Positions 29,389 through 39,897 of a DNA stretch of 64,000 nt are shown here, in pieces. This DNA comes from Pandoraea anapnoica (GTDB taxonomy: Bacteria > Pseudomonadota > Gammaproteobacteria > Burkholderiales > Burkholderiaceae): assembly GCF_902459765.1 (NCBI RefSeq), contig NZ_CABPSP010000001.1, positions 310,001 to 374,000 on the forward strand, written 5' to 3'. The position numbers and the translations under genes were made by a program. The notes beneath the pieces are model-generated. The model saw only the letters and a list, made by a program, of their open reading frames with translations. It ran no database searches and was not told the DNA's origin. Within the stretch, counting starts at the first letter, position 1, and each line of letters starts with the position of its first letter.

Positions 29389-30354
29389 TCAGAGCAATTT
29401 GCCCTGCATGCCATCCGGGTCCTGCATGGCCTGGCGCTGACGCTCCATGAAGTCCTTGAGCGTATCGATGCCGCGCAGTTGCAGAATCGTGTTTCGCACG
29501 GCGGCTTCGACCAGCACGGCGAGGTTTCGCCCGGCGGCCACTTGCAGAATCACCTTGTTGATCGGCAGGCCCAGCACGTCCACCGTCTGCGCTTCGAGTG
29601 GCAGGCGCTGGAATTCGCCATCGGGACGGCGCACCAGTTGCACGATCAGCTTGAGCTTCATCTTCCGGCGCACCGCCGTCTCACCGAAGATGGTCTTGAT
29701 GTCGAGCAGACCGAGACCGCGCACTTCCAGCAGGTTTTGCAACAGCGGCGGGCAGCGGCCTTCGACGAAATCCGGCCCGAGACGCACGAAATCGACTGCA
29801 TCGTCGGCCACCAGGCCGTGTCCACGGCTGATCAGTTCCAGACCGAGTTCGCTCTTGCCGAGACCGGAGTCGCCGGTGAGCAGCACGCCCATGCCCAGAA
29901 TGTCGATGAAAACGCCGTGCATCGTGCAACGCGGCGCGAAAACGCGAGAAATGTACAGACGCAGGCTGTCGATGACGGAGGCCGTCGACAGCGGCGTGGT
30001 GAACAGCGGGGTGGAGGAGCGTGTACAGCGCAGCACCAGATCGGGCGGCGCTTCGAGGCCGTCTGCCACCACGAGGAACGGCGGTTCCAGCGCGATGACT
30101 TCGCCCATGTGACGCTTGCGATTCTCGTCCGTGAGACGCTGGTAGTAGCGCAGCTCGGCTTCGCCTAGCACCTGAATCCGGTTCGGGTGGATGAGGTTCA
30201 GGTGGCCCACGAGGTCGGCGCTGGAGGTGGCCGTGGCCACGCTTTCCGGCGTGAAGCCGCGCTCCCAGCCCTCATGGCCCGTAAGCCACGACAGACGCAA
30301 TGTCGCGGCGTTGTCATCGAAAATGCTTTGCGCGTTGATGCCGGTCAGTTCCAC
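29389..30354 (-). CDS. hprK: HPr kinase/phosphorylase
   Basis: A 321-residue enzyme that phosphorylates HPr on serine. The N-terminal domain starts with [19 protein letters not shown]. The P-loop is [15 protein letters not shown], and the C-terminal signature [16 protein letters not shown] is present. The start codon is GTG at 30354 with GAGG nearby. It follows ptsN by 90 bases. In betaproteobacteria it belongs to a regulatory PTS rather than to sugar uptake. Confidence 0.95.
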   Translation of the reverse strand: MELTGINAQSIFDDNAATLRLSWLTGHEGWERGFTPESVATATSSADLVGHLNLIHPNRIQVLGEAELRYYQRLTDENRKRHMGEVIALEPPFLVVADGLEAPPDLVLRCTRSSTPLFTTPLSTASVIDSLRLYISRVFAPRCTMHGVFIDILGMGVLLTGDSGLGKSELGLELISRGHGLVADDAVDFVRLGPDFVEGRCPPLLQNLLEVRGLGLLDIKTIFGETAVRRKMKLKLIVQLVRRPDGEFQRLPLEAQTVDVLGLPINKVILQVAAGRNLAVLVEAAVRNTILQLRGIDTLKDFMERQRQAMQDPDGMQGKLL

Positions 30355-30444
30355 CGCGTCGCCTCGTTCGGTTGGGTGTGGGAGCTACGGAATTCGTGTG
30401 TGTTCGCGGCGATTCGTACCGGTGCGCAGACGACTCGGAACGAC

Positions 30445-30900
30445 TCAGGGCTTCCAGTTCGTCAGCGCGGTGTGGACGTCTTTGGCGCTGGGCGCGTTGA
30501 TCAGGATACTGCGCATCTCCGGGTCCGAGAGCAATTGGGCAATTTCGGACAGGATTTCGAGGTGCTGCTGCGTCGCCTGCTCGGGCACGAGCAACACGAA
30601 CAGGAGGGAGACCGGCTGACCGTCGGGCGCTTCGAACGGAATGGCCTCTTCCAGGCGGATGAACGCGGCGGCCGGAAACTTCAGGCCCTTGATGCGTCCA
30701 TGCGGAATCGCCACGCCTTCGCCAAGCCCCGTCGAGCCGAGACGCTCACGGGCGAACAGATTGTCGGTCACCACAGCGCGAGAAAGCCCGGCGTTGTTCT
30801 CGAAGAGGAGGCCGACCTGTTCAAACAGGCGCTTCTTGCTGGTAACGGACAGTCCAAGCAGGATGTTGGACTCGAGTATGAGTTTGGCTAAACGGTTCAT
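30445..30900 (-). CDS. ptsN: PTS IIA-like nitrogen regulatory protein (EIIA-Ntr)
   Basis: A 151-residue EIIA domain of the nitrogen PTS. The phosphoryl acceptor is His67 in GEGVAIPHGRIKG. The ATG at 30900 gives the family length; a longer frame to 31026 runs through a terminator and is rejected. It stands between hpf and hprK, as in the classic rpoN operon, though a terminator hairpin lies between hpf and ptsN. It regulates potassium transport and nitrogen/carbon balance in other bacteria. Confidence 0.95.
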   Translation of the reverse strand: MNRLAKLILESNILLGLSVTSKKRLFEQVGLLFENNAGLSRAVVTDNLFARERLGSTGLGEGVAIPHGRIKGLKFPAAAFIRLEEAIPFEAPDGQPVSLLFVLLVPEQATQQHLEILSEIAQLLSDPEMRSILINAPSAKDVHTALTNWKP

Positions 30901-31010
30901 CTTGTAATGCGGGCGAACGCTTAGTCGCCCTCCAACCCCCGATTGACCTCGCATTATAGACCACTCGCCGCCGCGCTCGCGGCAAGTCACGGAAGTGGGG
31001 CGAACCATAC

Positions 31011-31033
31011 AAAAGGGGCCGTTCAACGGCCCC
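31011..31033 (-). terminator. Terminator between hpf and ptsN
   Basis: On the minus strand GGGGCCG-TTGAA-CGGCCCC is followed by TTTT, about 100 bases after the hpf stop. It suggests ptsN is at least partly expressed from its own promoter. Confidence 0.75.
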
Positions 31034-31135
31034 GCGGTGGGTGATGCCAGACTTACGACAGACGGATATGCGCTCGGGTGGTTCCTTGCGGATTTTCGTC
31101 GGTATCAGCCAATGCGATTACCACGCCTGAACGCG

Positions 31136-31492
31136 CTATTGCAGCGGTTCCGCCTCAGGAGGAAGTTCGTGGTGCTTGATGGCCTCGCGACCGTGATCCT
31201 GAACCTTGTCCTTGTACTGCATTACCTTGCGGTCGAGCATGTCGATCAGCTTGTCGATGGCGGCATACATATTCTCGTCACACTTCTCGACGAAAATTTC
31301 CTTGCCCTTGAGAAACACCGTGACGCTCGCGATCTGGCGTCCGCTCTTCTCCTTGGTCTTGTCGACAGAGAGGATCACCTCGGCGCCAATTAGCTGGTCG
31401 AAATGATTCAACACGCGGTTAAGCTTGTTGACGACAAATTCGCGCAGCGAAGGCGTGAGTTCGAGATGGTGTCCACTGATCTTCAGATTCAT
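31136..31492 (-). CDS. hpf: Ribosome hibernation promoting factor
   Basis: A 118-residue protein of the short HPF/YfiA family that binds the 30S decoding centre and silences ribosomes in stationary phase. It starts [20 protein letters not shown] and contains [23 protein letters not shown] precedes the ATG at 31492, which is preferred over a longer frame to 31588. It follows rpoN by 141 bases. Confidence 0.94.
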   Translation of the reverse strand: MNLKISGHHLELTPSLREFVVNKLNRVLNHFDQLIGAEVILSVDKTKEKSGRQIASVTVFLKGKEIFVEKCDENMYAAIDKLIDMLDRKVMQYKDKVQDHGREAIKHHELPPEAEPLQ

Positions 31493-31633
31493 AGCTGCTC
31501 TCCTTGCTGAAATGCCGAAGTGCAGGCCGCGTCGACGTTGACGCTGGCTAGCGAGGGTGCGAGCCATTGACGTGACGCAATGTCGCACTGCGGCGTTATG
31601 CCCCAGCGGCCAACATGGCGCACCAGGACTGTC

Positions 31634-33124
31634 CTACAAAGATTTGCGCAAGTTCACTGCGGGGATTCGCATGGCCTCGCGGTACTTCGCGACAGTGCGC
31701 CGCGCCACCACAAAACCTTGCTCTGCCAGCAGTTCCGCGATACGGCTATCGGAAAGGGGGCTCTGCGGGTCTTCTGCTCCTATGAGTTGCTTGATGAGTG
31801 CGCGGATAGCGGTCGATGACGCAGCGCCTCCGGCTTCCGTTGCCACGTGCGATCCAAAGAAGTACTTGAGCTCGAAGGTTCCAAATGGAGTGAGCATGTA
31901 CTTACTCGTCGTCACCCGTGAAATCGTGGATTCATGTAAACCCAGCGTATCAGCAATCTCGCGTAAAACCAAGGGCCGCATGCCGATTTCGCCATGCGTG
32001 AAGAAGTTCTTTTGACGCTCGACAATGGCCTGCGCCACCCGCAGGATCGTGTCGAAGCGTTGCTGGATGTTCTTGATCAGCCAGCGCGCTTCCTGCAACT
32101 GCTGTTGGAGGTTGCCGGTTCCCGGATCGTTCCGGTTATTTCGGAGAATGCGCGCATACATCTCGTTGATGCGTAGACGCGGCATCACTTCCGGATTCAG
32201 CTCCGCCGTCCAACCGCTTCCTTGCTTGCGTACCAGCACATCGGGCACGACGTAGTCGGCCTGAGGCGCGCCGTACGCCGCACCCGGGAAGGGGTCCAGC
32301 GAGCGAATCAACTGATGCGCGGCGCGCAGGCCGTCTTCGCCGACACCCAGCAGGCGGCGCAGACGCGTGTAATCGCGCGCGGCCAGCAGTTCCAGGTGAT
32401 CGGTGACGATGCGCAGCGACAGGGTACGCACACCGCTTGCGGGCAGTCGCTGGAGCTGTAGACGCAGGCACTCGGCCGGGCTGCGGGCACCCACGCCCGC
32501 CGGGTCGAAGCTTTGCAGCAGCGCCAGCGCCGCGTTGATCTCTTCCGTTTCGAGCGCCAGCTCTTCGGGCATTTCGGCCTGAATCTCGTCGAGCAGGCCA
32601 CCGAGGTAGCCGTCTTCGTCCAGCGATTCGATCAGGAATTCCACCAGCGCGCGGTCGCGCGGCGCGGCCTTGGTCAGGCGCAGTTGAGCCAGCAGATGTT
32701 CGCGGAGATTGGGATGGTCGACGTGCAGTTGTGGACGCGCATTGTCGTCGTCGTCCGATGCGCTGCCGGAGCGGGCGAAGTCGTTCAGGCTCCAGTCGCT
32801 GCCGTTGTCCGACGCGTTGTCGTCGAAGCGGGCCTCGCCATCGAATTCGCGCGCTTCGTCGTGACCGTTGGTGGCCTCGGGGCCGTTGTCGTTCGAACTG
32901 CTGGACGACGAACCACGCTCGTTGCGCAGCGACCCGTCTGTGCCCACACGTACCGAGCCAGCGAGCCAATCGTCCTCGCGTTCGAGCATCGGGTTCTGGG
33001 TGAGGGCGTGCTCGACTTCCTGCTGAAGTTCGAGCGTCGACAGTTGCAACAACCGGATCGATTGCTGCAACTGGGGCGTGAGGGTCAGGTGCTGCGAGGT
33101 GCGGAGTTGAAGAGTCGGTTTCAT
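31634..33124 (-). CDS. rpoN: RNA polymerase sigma-54 factor
   Basis: A 496-residue sigma-54. Region I is Gln/Leu-rich ([22 protein letters not shown]), region II is an acidic, Ser/Asn/Asp-rich linker (about 55-125), then come the core-binding domain and the helix-turn-helix. The C-terminal RpoN box [10 protein letters not shown] reads the -24 element. It lies downstream of lptB, as in many proteobacteria. One likely target is in this window, at 18835-18850. Confidence 0.97.
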   Translation of the reverse strand: MKPTLQLRTSQHLTLTPQLQQSIRLLQLSTLELQQEVEHALTQNPMLEREDDWLAGSVRVGTDGSLRNERGSSSSSSNDNGPEATNGHDEAREFDGEARFDDNASDNGSDWSLNDFARSGSASDDDDNARPQLHVDHPNLREHLLAQLRLTKAAPRDRALVEFLIESLDEDGYLGGLLDEIQAEMPEELALETEEINAALALLQSFDPAGVGARSPAECLRLQLQRLPASGVRTLSLRIVTDHLELLAARDYTRLRRLLGVGEDGLRAAHQLIRSLDPFPGAAYGAPQADYVVPDVLVRKQGSGWTAELNPEVMPRLRINEMYARILRNNRNDPGTGNLQQQLQEARWLIKNIQQRFDTILRVAQAIVERQKNFFTHGEIGMRPLVLREIADTLGLHESTISRVTTSKYMLTPFGTFELKYFFGSHVATEAGGAASSTAIRALIKQLIGAEDPQSPLSDSRIAELLAEQGFVVARRTVAKYREAMRIPAVNLRKSL

Positions 33125-33172
33125 AGCGGTCTCGCCTTCATTGTAGAGGCTTTGTCACGCCAACGGAACCGT

Positions 33173-33196
33173 CCCTGCCTCCTATCGGAGGCAGGG
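33173..33196 (-). other. Intercistronic hairpin between lptB and rpoN
   Basis: A perfect 10-bp stem CCCTGCCTCC/GGAGGCAGGG with a 4-base loop. No T-run follows on the minus strand, so it may be a processing or attenuation structure rather than a true terminator. Confidence 0.55.
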
Positions 33197-33217
33197 TTTA
33201 CATGCGAAAAATCTGCT

Positions 33218-34021
33218 TTACATCCGGAAATTTTCGCCCAGATAAACGCGGCGGACGCTTTCGTCGGCAACGATCTGGTCAGGCGTGCCGGCGGCGAGCA
33301 CCGAGCCTTCGCTGATGATGTACGCGTGATCGCAGATACCCAGCGTCTCGCGCACGTTGTGGTCGGTAATCAGGACACCGATACCTCGGTCCTTGAGAAA
33401 GCGCACGATCCGCTGAATTTCCAGCACGGCGATCGGGTCGACGCCCGCAAACGGTTCGTCGAGCAAAATAAAGCGCGGCTGCGTGGCCAGGGCGCGCGCG
33501 ATTTCCACGCGACGACGCTCGCCGCCGGAGAGCGACATCGCCGGGTTCTCGCGTAGATGGCCCACCTGAAGCTCGTCGAGCAGGGCTTCAATGCGGCGTT
33601 CGATTTCGTCGCGCTTGAGGGGCTTGCCCTGCGCATCGACCTGCAATTCGAGCACGGCGCGAATGTTGTCTTCGACCGTGAGCTTGCGGAACACCGACGC
33701 TTCCTGCGGCAGATACGAGACGCCCATGCGGGCGCGCTCGTGGATCGGCAGTTCGCTGATGAGGTTGCCGTCGAGCTGGATTTCGCCGTCGTCGGCAGGC
33801 ACCAGCCCCACGATCATGTAGAACGACGTTGTCTTGCCCGCGCCGTTCGGGCCAAGCAGACCCACGACCTCGCCGCTCTTTACGTCGAGCGACACGTCCT
33901 TGACGACGGTCCGCGCGCCGTACTGCTTCTTGAGCGAGCGCACGACGAGCGCGCTGGGCTTGCCCACCGGGGCGGTGCCCGGGTTGATGGTCGAGGCGTT
34001 GCTATTGGCAGAATTACTCAC
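33218..34021 (-). CDS. lptB: LPS export ABC transporter ATPase LptB
   Basis: A 267-residue ATPase that powers LPS transport from the inner membrane. It has Walker [20 protein letters not shown], signature [16 protein letters not shown], Walker [13 protein letters not shown], and the H-loop [10 protein letters not shown]. The only good start is GTG at 34021, which overlaps the lptA stop by 8 bases. A run of about 25 Ser/Asn/Thr/Pro-rich residues precedes the core. Open frame further upstream overlaps lptA and is not used. Confidence 0.94.
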   Translation of the reverse strand: MSNSANSNASTINPGTAPVGKPSALVVRSLKKQYGARTVVKDVSLDVKSGEVVGLLGPNGAGKTTSFYMIVGLVPADDGEIQLDGNLISELPIHERARMGVSYLPQEASVFRKLTVEDNIRAVLELQVDAQGKPLKRDEIERRIEALLDELQVGHLRENPAMSLSGGERRRVEIARALATQPRFILLDEPFAGVDPIAVLEIQRIVRFLKDRGIGVLITDHNVRETLGICDHAYIISEGSVLAAGTPDQIVADESVRRVYLGENFRM

Positions 34022-34712
34022 GCGGATTCCCGATGTTCTTGGAAGGCGACAGCGGCGGCAGGTCACCCTTGGGCGCGGCAGCGGGCTTGCTGGCACCGCC
34101 CGGCGCCTGCGCCTGTGCGCCCGTGGCGTTGCGCGGCGCGAGCGTGGCGCGCACGCGACCGTTCGGATTGTTGGGGTTGACCTGATCGGCACCGCTGTTG
34201 GCTGTGTAGACCTCATTGTAGGTGTCGTACGTGATCACGCTGCCGTGAATCTCGTCGAGTACCTTCGTGCCACCGGCCAGACGCTTGAGCGTGGCCTGCG
34301 TGGTAAGCGTCGCGACTTCGGTCTTGCCGTTGTAATAGATGGTCTGGCCCCAGCCGTCGATGTACTCGTCCATGCCGTCGCGCTTCTGACGCATGTAGGC
34401 GAGCGGGCCGCCCGGCTTGTAGTAAGCGGTGGCGTACTGGTAGCCCTCCGGATCCTGAGTCACTTCGACGCGATCGGCCTTCAGGAGAATCGTCCCCTTG
34501 GTCATCGTCACGTTGCCGGTGAAGATGTTGACCTGCTTGAGGTCGTCGTAGCTCATGTGGTCCGACTCGATATTGAGCGGCTTGTCGCGGTCGGCGCGTT
34601 CGGCGTGAGCCAGTGGTGCGGCCAGTGCGCCAAGAATGGCAAAGGCGGCGGCCAGCGCGCGAAGCGCACGCAGCGATATAGAAGCGGGTCGCAGTGAAAG
34701 GCGATCGGTCAT
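34014..34712 (-). CDS. lptA: LPS transport periplasmic protein LptA
   Basis: A 232-residue bridge protein. It has a signal peptide (cleaved after LAHA, near residue 37), then the OstA-like beta repeats [23 protein letters not shown] and [12 protein letters not shown]. The C-terminal tail is Ala/Pro/Gly-rich. It overlaps lptC by 4 bases (ATGA) and lptB by 8, so the three are translated together. LptA carries LPS from LptC towards the outer membrane. Confidence 0.94.
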   Translation of the reverse strand: MTDRLSLRPASISLRALRALAAAFAILGALAAPLAHAERADRDKPLNIESDHMSYDDLKQVNIFTGNVTMTKGTILLKADRVEVTQDPEGYQYATAYYKPGGPLAYMRQKRDGMDEYIDGWGQTIYYNGKTEVATLTTQATLKRLAGGTKVLDEIHGSVITYDTYNEVYTANSGADQVNPNNPNGRVRATLAPRNATGAQAQAPGGASKPAAAPKGDLPPLSPSKNIGNPRE

Positions 34713-35386
34713 GGGGTCTTGGGGCCCTGTGGAGTCTGAGATGGCGCGCGTGGAGCGGTGGGCGCAGCGGACTGGCCGGTCGGCGGCGGGCCCTTGGCGC
34801 CCAGTTCCGCCGGTTGGATCGTGCCGTGAACATTGCCGAGCAATTGTACGGCGCGCGAGATGTTATTGAAAATCATGCCGTCGCCATACATCACGGATGA
34901 CCCGCGGAACAGCTGCACCGGCTTCTCGGTGCGCACGATGTCTTCGTTCACGAGCACCTGGAAGTGCTCGGACAGCGCTCGCATTTCGGGATCGCGCGGC
35001 CCCGGCTGACGCACCACGACCGCGTCGTCGTACAAATCGACGATCGACATATCGGCGTTGAGCGTGCCGCGCTTGCTCGTGGCGGTCACTTCGGGCTGAT
35101 CCGGCGTGAAGGCGCGCACGGCAGGCATCGTCATGGCCGTGGTCTGATCGTCTTCGAAGTGCGTCATATGGACGGCGTTGACGCGGTACTGCGTCACGCC
35201 GTTGGGCGCGAGCATGGAGATCACCATGTCGTCGGCGTAGTAATCGGGGATGTGCTGCTTCACGTACGGCGCGCGGTCGGCGTCGGACGGCAGCGTGCGC
35301 TGCACGAGCCAGTACGTGCCGGCTGCAAGGCATGCCAGGACGGTGATCGCGATCAGCGAAGCGGGCGAGACGCGTTGGATGGCCAT
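34709..35386 (-). CDS. lptC: LPS export system protein LptC
   Basis: A 225-residue bitopic protein with one N-terminal membrane helix (SPASLIAITVLACLAAGTYWLV) and a periplasmic beta-jellyroll with the pattern PDYYADDMVISMLAPNG. The Pro/Gln-rich tail after about residue 195 is common in this group. It lies 24 bases after kdsC and overlaps lptA. Confidence 0.93.
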   Translation of the reverse strand: MAIQRVSPASLIAITVLACLAAGTYWLVQRTLPSDADRAPYVKQHIPDYYADDMVISMLAPNGVTQYRVNAVHMTHFEDDQTTAMTMPAVRAFTPDQPEVTATSKRGTLNADMSIVDLYDDAVVVRQPGPRDPEMRALSEHFQVLVNEDIVRTEKPVQLFRGSSVMYGDGMIFNNISRAVQLLGNVHGTIQPAELGAKGPPPTGQSAAPTAPRAPSQTPQGPKTP

Positions 35387-35410
35387 GAGTGGATCGACTC
35401 TCCCGGCGCG

Positions 35411-35992
35411 TCAGGCGATGGCTTCGGCGAGCAGGGCGTCGTAACGCCCCTGCGCGCGCAAGATGAAGTCGCACAACTCGCGTGCAGCCCCTTCACCACC
35501 GCGTGTGCTCGCGATCCAGTGACAGCGTGTCTTCACTTCGACATGCGCATTGGCCGGGCAGGCGGCAAAGCCCACGCGCGTGAGCACGGGCAGGTCGGGC
35601 CAGTCGTCGCCGATATGTCCGCAGACGTCGGCCGTCACGCCCACTTTGGCGCATAAGTCTTCAAACGCGGTGCGCTTGTCGTGCACGCCCTGATAGACGT
35701 GCGCGACGCGCAGATCCGCCGCGCGTTTGGCGACGATATCCGACTGGCGTCCCGTGATGATGGCGGTGACGATGCCGGCTTCACCCAGCAGCTTCAGGCC
35801 GTGGCCGTCGAGCGAATCGAAGGTCTTGATGACTTCGCCGGCCGGGCCGTAGCGCAGGCCGCCGTCGGTCAGCACGCCATCGACGTCGAACACCATGACG
35901 CGCAGACGCGCCGCGCGAAGCGTGGCGGCCGCTGCGTCGAAGGAGACGATGTCGGAGGCGTTGGGGGGATTCGTTGGACTCGGATGACTCAT
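35411..35992 (-). CDS. kdsC: 3-deoxy-D-manno-octulosonate 8-phosphate phosphatase
   Basis: A 193-residue HAD phosphatase that makes Kdo for lipid A core. The nucleophile motif is VMVFDVDGVLTDGGLRYGP, motif II is ITGRQS, and motif III/IV is HIGDDWPDLPVL. The ATG at 35992 is used here; an in-frame TTG at 36016, right after the kdsD stop, could add 8 residues. It belongs to the kdsD-kdsC-lptC-lptA-lptB operon. Confidence 0.94.
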   Translation of the reverse strand: MSHPSPTNPPNASDIVSFDAAAATLRAARLRVMVFDVDGVLTDGGLRYGPAGEVIKTFDSLDGHGLKLLGEAGIVTAIITGRQSDIVAKRAADLRVAHVYQGVHDKRTAFEDLCAKVGVTADVCGHIGDDWPDLPVLTRVGFAACPANAHVEVKTRCHWIASTRGGEGAARELCDFILRAQGRYDALLAEAIA

Positions 35993-36017
35993 TGGCAGAC
36001 GGCTCTGGGCAGACAAC

Positions 36018-36998
36018 TCACACGACCTTGGCGGCGAACAGGTCGTGGACGTTCAGCGCGCCGACAAGGCGGCCGTTTTCCGTCACGAGCAACTGCATGA
36101 TGCCGAAGCGTTCCATCAGCTCGGCGGCTTCTGCGGCGAGCTTGTCCGGATCGATGGTGCGCGGATCGGCCTTCATGACGTCGGCCAGCTTCAGCGAGGT
36201 GAAATCGAGTGTACGCTTGAACAAACGACGCAAGTCGCCGTCCGTAAAGATGCCGACGACGCGATCGTCGGCATCCACGATAGCGGTCATGCCGAGACCC
36301 TTGGCGGTCATCTCGATCAGGGCGTCGGAGAGATTGGCGTCGGAGCGCACGCGCGGCACGGCGTCGCCGGTGCGCATGACATCGCGCACGAAGGTCAGCA
36401 GTCGGCGGCCCAGTGCACCGCCTGGATGCGAGCGGGCGAAGTCTTCCGCGCCGAAGCCGCGTGCGTCGAGGAGCGTGACGGCGAGCGCGTCACCGAGAGC
36501 GAGGGCGGCCGTGGTGCTGGCGGTGGGCGCGAGGCCCAGCGGGCAGGCTTCCTTCTCGACGTGCGCGTCGAGATGCACGTCGGACAGACGGCCAAGGCTC
36601 GATGCGGCGTTGCCGGTCATGGCGATGAGCTTCGCACCGATGCGCTTGATCATCGGCAGGATGCTGACGAGCTCACCCGTTTCGCCGGAGTTGGACAGGG
36701 CGACAACGACGTCGTCGGCCGTGATCATGCCCAAATCGCCGTGGCTGGCTTCTGCGGGGTGAACGAAGAATGCGGGGGTGCCGGTGCTGGCGAATGTGGC
36801 AGCGAGTTTGCGGCCGATGTGGCCGGACTTGCCCATCCCGGTGACGACCACGCGCCCGCGGCAGGCAAGCAGCAGCGAGACCGCTTCGAAGAAGCTGTCG
36901 TCGAGGTGCGCGGACACGCGTTCGATGGCGTCGGCTTCAGTGCGCAACACCTCCCGGGCGACCTCTAGTGCCCGGCCTGGATTGATTTTCGCTATCAT
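36018..36998 (-). CDS. kdsD: Arabinose-5-phosphate isomerase (KdsD/KpsF)
   Basis: A 326-residue isomerase that converts ribulose-5-phosphate to arabinose-5-phosphate, the first step towards Kdo. The N-terminal SIS domain (about 35-170) contains VVTGMGKSGHIGRKLAATFAS, HPAEASHGDLGMI and ALSNSGET. Two CBS domains (about 205-326) follow. It is the first gene of the Kdo/LPS-transport operon and is divergent from the KefB-type antiporter. Confidence 0.96.
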   Translation of the reverse strand: MIAKINPGRALEVAREVLRTEADAIERVSAHLDDSFFEAVSLLLACRGRVVVTGMGKSGHIGRKLAATFASTGTPAFFVHPAEASHGDLGMITADDVVVALSNSGETGELVSILPMIKRIGAKLIAMTGNAASSLGRLSDVHLDAHVEKEACPLGLAPTASTTAALALGDALAVTLLDARGFGAEDFARSHPGGALGRRLLTFVRDVMRTGDAVPRVRSDANLSDALIEMTAKGLGMTAIVDADDRVVGIFTDGDLRRLFKRTLDFTSLKLADVMKADPRTIDPDKLAAEAAELMERFGIMQLLVTENGRLVGALNVHDLFAAKVV

Positions 36999-37214
36999 GC
37001 GCGGAGTATATCAAAACGGACGTGGCGTCGAAGGACAGCCGCGCCACGTATGGCCCCGCGCCCCGCCCAGCGCCGTTCGGGACATCGCCCGAACCGGTCC
37101 GGTTTCCTCTCTCGGGGCCGCCGTCCGGACGTACGCTGGCACGGCCCTTGCGTGACATTGGCAAGACAATGCACCCCGCTCACCCGGAATCACTCAGGAA
37201 ACCGACCCTAGCTG

Positions 37215-39197
37215 ATGGCATCGCCGCTCGAACTCACTCTCGTATTGTTGTTTGCCGCCTGCGTCGGGGTGGTGTTGTTTCGCATGCTTCATCTGCCGCC
37301 GATGCTGGGCTATCTCAGCGTGGGCATCGTCATCGGTCCGCATGCGCTGGGGCTGGCGGCCGATTCGCAGCGCGTGCAGTACCTCGCGGAGTTCGGCGTC
37401 GTCTTCCTGATGTTCTCCATCGGCATCGAATTCTCGTTGCCCAAGCTAAAAAGCATGAGACGGGTGGTGCTCGGACTCGGCGTTTCACAAGTGATGGGGA
37501 CGTTGCTCGTCGCGGTCGGGCTGGGCGCACTCGTCAACCTGTTCTGGTCTTTCTCATGGCAGGCTTCGGTGGCACTGGGGGGCGCGCTGGCCATGTCCTC
37601 GACGGCCATCGTCACCAAGATGCTTGCCGAGCGACTCGAACTGGAGACGGAGCACGGCCGCAACATCATGGGCGTTCTGCTGTTCCAGGATCTGGCCGTG
37701 GTGCCGTTGCTGATCGTGATCTCCGCGCTCGGCGGCAACTCGAAGGCGCTGGTGCTGGCGCTCTCGCTGGCGGCACTCAAGATCACCGGTGCACTCGCAT
37801 TGCTGCTGTGGATCGGGCAGAAACTGGTCGGGCGCTGGTTCCACATCGTGGCTGCGCGCCGCTCGCAAGAGCTCTTCATGCTCAACCTGCTGTTGCTCAC
37901 GCTGGGCCTGGCCTACATCACCGAGCATTTGGGCCTGTCAATGGCGCTGGGCGCGTTCATCGCGGGCATGCTGATTGCCGAGACGCCGTTTCGCCATCAG
38001 GTGGAAGACGACATCAAGCCGTTTCGCGACGTGCTGCTCGGCCTGTTCTTCATCACGACCGGCATGCTGCTCAATCCGGGCATCGTGCTCAAGCAGCCGT
38101 TGCTCGTGCTGTTGTTCTTCGTCGGTCCGCTGATCGTCAAATTCACGCTCATCGCGGGGCTGGCGCGTCTGTTCGGCAGTCCGCCGGGCACGGCAATCCG
38201 CACCGGGCTGGGACTGGCGCAGGCGGGCGAATTCGGCTTCGTGCTGCTCAATCTTGTCATCGACCGGAGTCTGCTCGACCCGTCGCTGTCGCAGGCGGTG
38301 CTCGCAGGCATGTTGCTCTCGATGCTGTGCGCGCCGTTCCTCATCATCAACGCCGACCGCATTGCGCTGCGCTTCGTCGCCAACGAATGGATGATGCAGT
38401 CGTTGCAGATGACCAAGATCGCGACGCAGAGCATCAAGACATCGGGGCACGTGATTATCTGCGGCTACGGGCGATGCGGTCAGAATCTGGCGCGCATGCT
38501 GGAGCAGGAGGGCATCGGCTACGTGGCGCTCGACCTCGACCCCGACCGCGTGATGGAGGCCGCCAGCTCCGGCGAGACCGTGGTGTTCGGTGACGCGGCC
38601 CGGCGCGAAGCGCTCGTCGCGGCAGGGATTCACCGGGCGGCGGGCATTGTGGTGACGTACGACAGCACGCCGGCGGCGCTCAAGGTCCTCGCACAGGTGC
38701 AGGCGCTGGAGCCGACGCTGCCCGTGGTCGTTCGCACGGTCGACGACACGCATATCGACGACCTCATCGCCGCCGGGGCCACCGAAGTCGTGCCGGAAAT
38801 CGTGGAGGGCAGCCTGATGCTCGCCTCGCACGCGCTGGTGCTCATGGGCGTGCCGATGCGCCGCGTGTTGCGCCGGGTGGCGCAGGCGCGTAACGAGCGC
38901 TACAGCCTGTTGCGCGGCTACTTCCACGGGCTCGACGACGAAGACGAAGGCGGCGAGCGCGAGCAGGTGCGCCTGCAATCGGTGCCGCTCACGCTCAATG
39001 CGGCGGCGGTGGGCCGTACGCTCGGCGAGCTTCGGCTGGACAAACTCGGGGTGACGGTGACGGCGATCCGCCGCCACGGCATTCGTGGCGTGGAGCCGGT
39101 GGCGGAGACGCGTCTGATGGCCGAAGACATCGTGGTGCTGCGCGGCCTGCCCGACAAGCTGGTCGCAGCGGAAACGCGGCTGCTGGGGCACGAGTAG
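37215..39197 (+). CDS. Monovalent cation:proton antiporter-2 family protein (KefB/YbaL type)
   Basis: A 660-residue antiporter. A CPA2 membrane domain with about 12 segments (residues 1-385, with LPPMLGYLSVGIVIGPHALG and FSIGIEFSLPKL) is followed by a TrkA-N Rossmann domain from about residue 411 (HVIICGYGRCGQNLARMLEQEG, then LDLDPDRV) and a C-terminal TrkA-C domain (about 565-655). It resembles potassium or glutathione-gated exporters; the ion is not proven. It is conserved next to kdsD in Burkholderiales. Confidence 0.92.
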   Translation: MASPLELTLVLLFAACVGVVLFRMLHLPPMLGYLSVGIVIGPHALGLAADSQRVQYLAEFGVVFLMFSIGIEFSLPKLKSMRRVVLGLGVSQVMGTLLVAVGLGALVNLFWSFSWQASVALGGALAMSSTAIVTKMLAERLELETEHGRNIMGVLLFQDLAVVPLLIVISALGGNSKALVLALSLAALKITGALALLLWIGQKLVGRWFHIVAARRSQELFMLNLLLLTLGLAYITEHLGLSMALGAFIAGMLIAETPFRHQVEDDIKPFRDVLLGLFFITTGMLLNPGIVLKQPLLVLLFFVGPLIVKFTLIAGLARLFGSPPGTAIRTGLGLAQAGEFGFVLLNLVIDRSLLDPSLSQAVLAGMLLSMLCAPFLIINADRIALRFVANEWMMQSLQMTKIATQSIKTSGHVIICGYGRCGQNLARMLEQEGIGYVALDLDPDRVMEAASSGETVVFGDAARREALVAAGIHRAAGIVVTYDSTPAALKVLAQVQALEPTLPVVVRTVDDTHIDDLIAAGATEVVPEIVEGSLMLASHALVLMGVPMRRVLRRVAQARNERYSLLRGYFHGLDDEDEGGEREQVRLQSVPLTLNAAAVGRTLGELRLDKLGVTVTAIRRHGIRGVEPVAETRLMAEDIVVLRGLPDKLVAAETRLLGHE

Positions 39198-39295
39198 GAC
39201 GACAAACTGCGCGGAAAGTCGGACGGTCACAGGGAGGCCGGGCCTTTTTGGCATAATGTGGCGTGTTCCCTATCCGTGCCGAAAGAAGGATCCCC

Positions 39296-39847
39296 TTGCA
39301 GATCGACGAGTCCCCTGCCGCCTATATCAAAAGCCAGATCCGCACCGTGCCGGACTGGCCCGCTCCCGGCGTGCAGTTCCGCGACATCACCCCGTTGCTC
39401 AAGAACCCGCGCACCTTGCGGGTGCTCATCGATGTGTTCGTGCATCGCTACATGGCGCAACGTCCCGACTATATTGCGGGCCTCGATGCGCGCGGCTTCA
39501 TTCTCGGCTCGATCCTCGCGTACGAGCTGAACATCGGATTCATCCCCATTCGCAAGAAGGGCAAGCTGCCCTATCAGACGGTGGCCGAAGAGTACGAACT
39601 GGAATACGGCAGTGCGACGGTCGAGATTCACGCCGACGCCTGCGGTCCCGGCGACCGCGTGCTGCTGATCGACGATCTGGTCGCCACGGGCGGCACGATG
39701 CTCGCCGGTAAGAAGCTGCTGGAGCGCCTCGGCGCGACGGTCATCGAGGGGGCGGCCATCGTCGACCTGCCGGAGCTGGGCGGGTCGAAGCTGATTCGCG
39801 ATGCTGGCCTGGACCTCTTCCTGCTGTGCTCGTTCGAAGGGCACTGA
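39296..39847 (+). CDS. apt: Adenine phosphoribosyltransferase
   Basis: A 183-residue purine salvage enzyme that joins adenine and PRPP. It has [18 protein letters not shown] at the N-terminus, [21 protein letters not shown], and the PRPP loop [13 protein letters not shown]. No ATG is available: I choose TTG at 39296 with AAGAAGGA just ahead. A GTG at 39263 would lie almost on the transcription start predicted from CATAAT at 39252-39257. Confidence 0.9.
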   Translation: MQIDESPAAYIKSQIRTVPDWPAPGVQFRDITPLLKNPRTLRVLIDVFVHRYMAQRPDYIAGLDARGFILGSILAYELNIGFIPIRKKGKLPYQTVAEEYELEYGSATVEIHADACGPGDRVLLIDDLVATGGTMLAGKKLLERLGATVIEGAAIVDLPELGGSKLIRDAGLDLFLLCSFEGH

Positions 39848-39897
39848 GCGCACTGCGCACACCGACCGATTTCTGACTTTCCGACCCGGACGCACCG

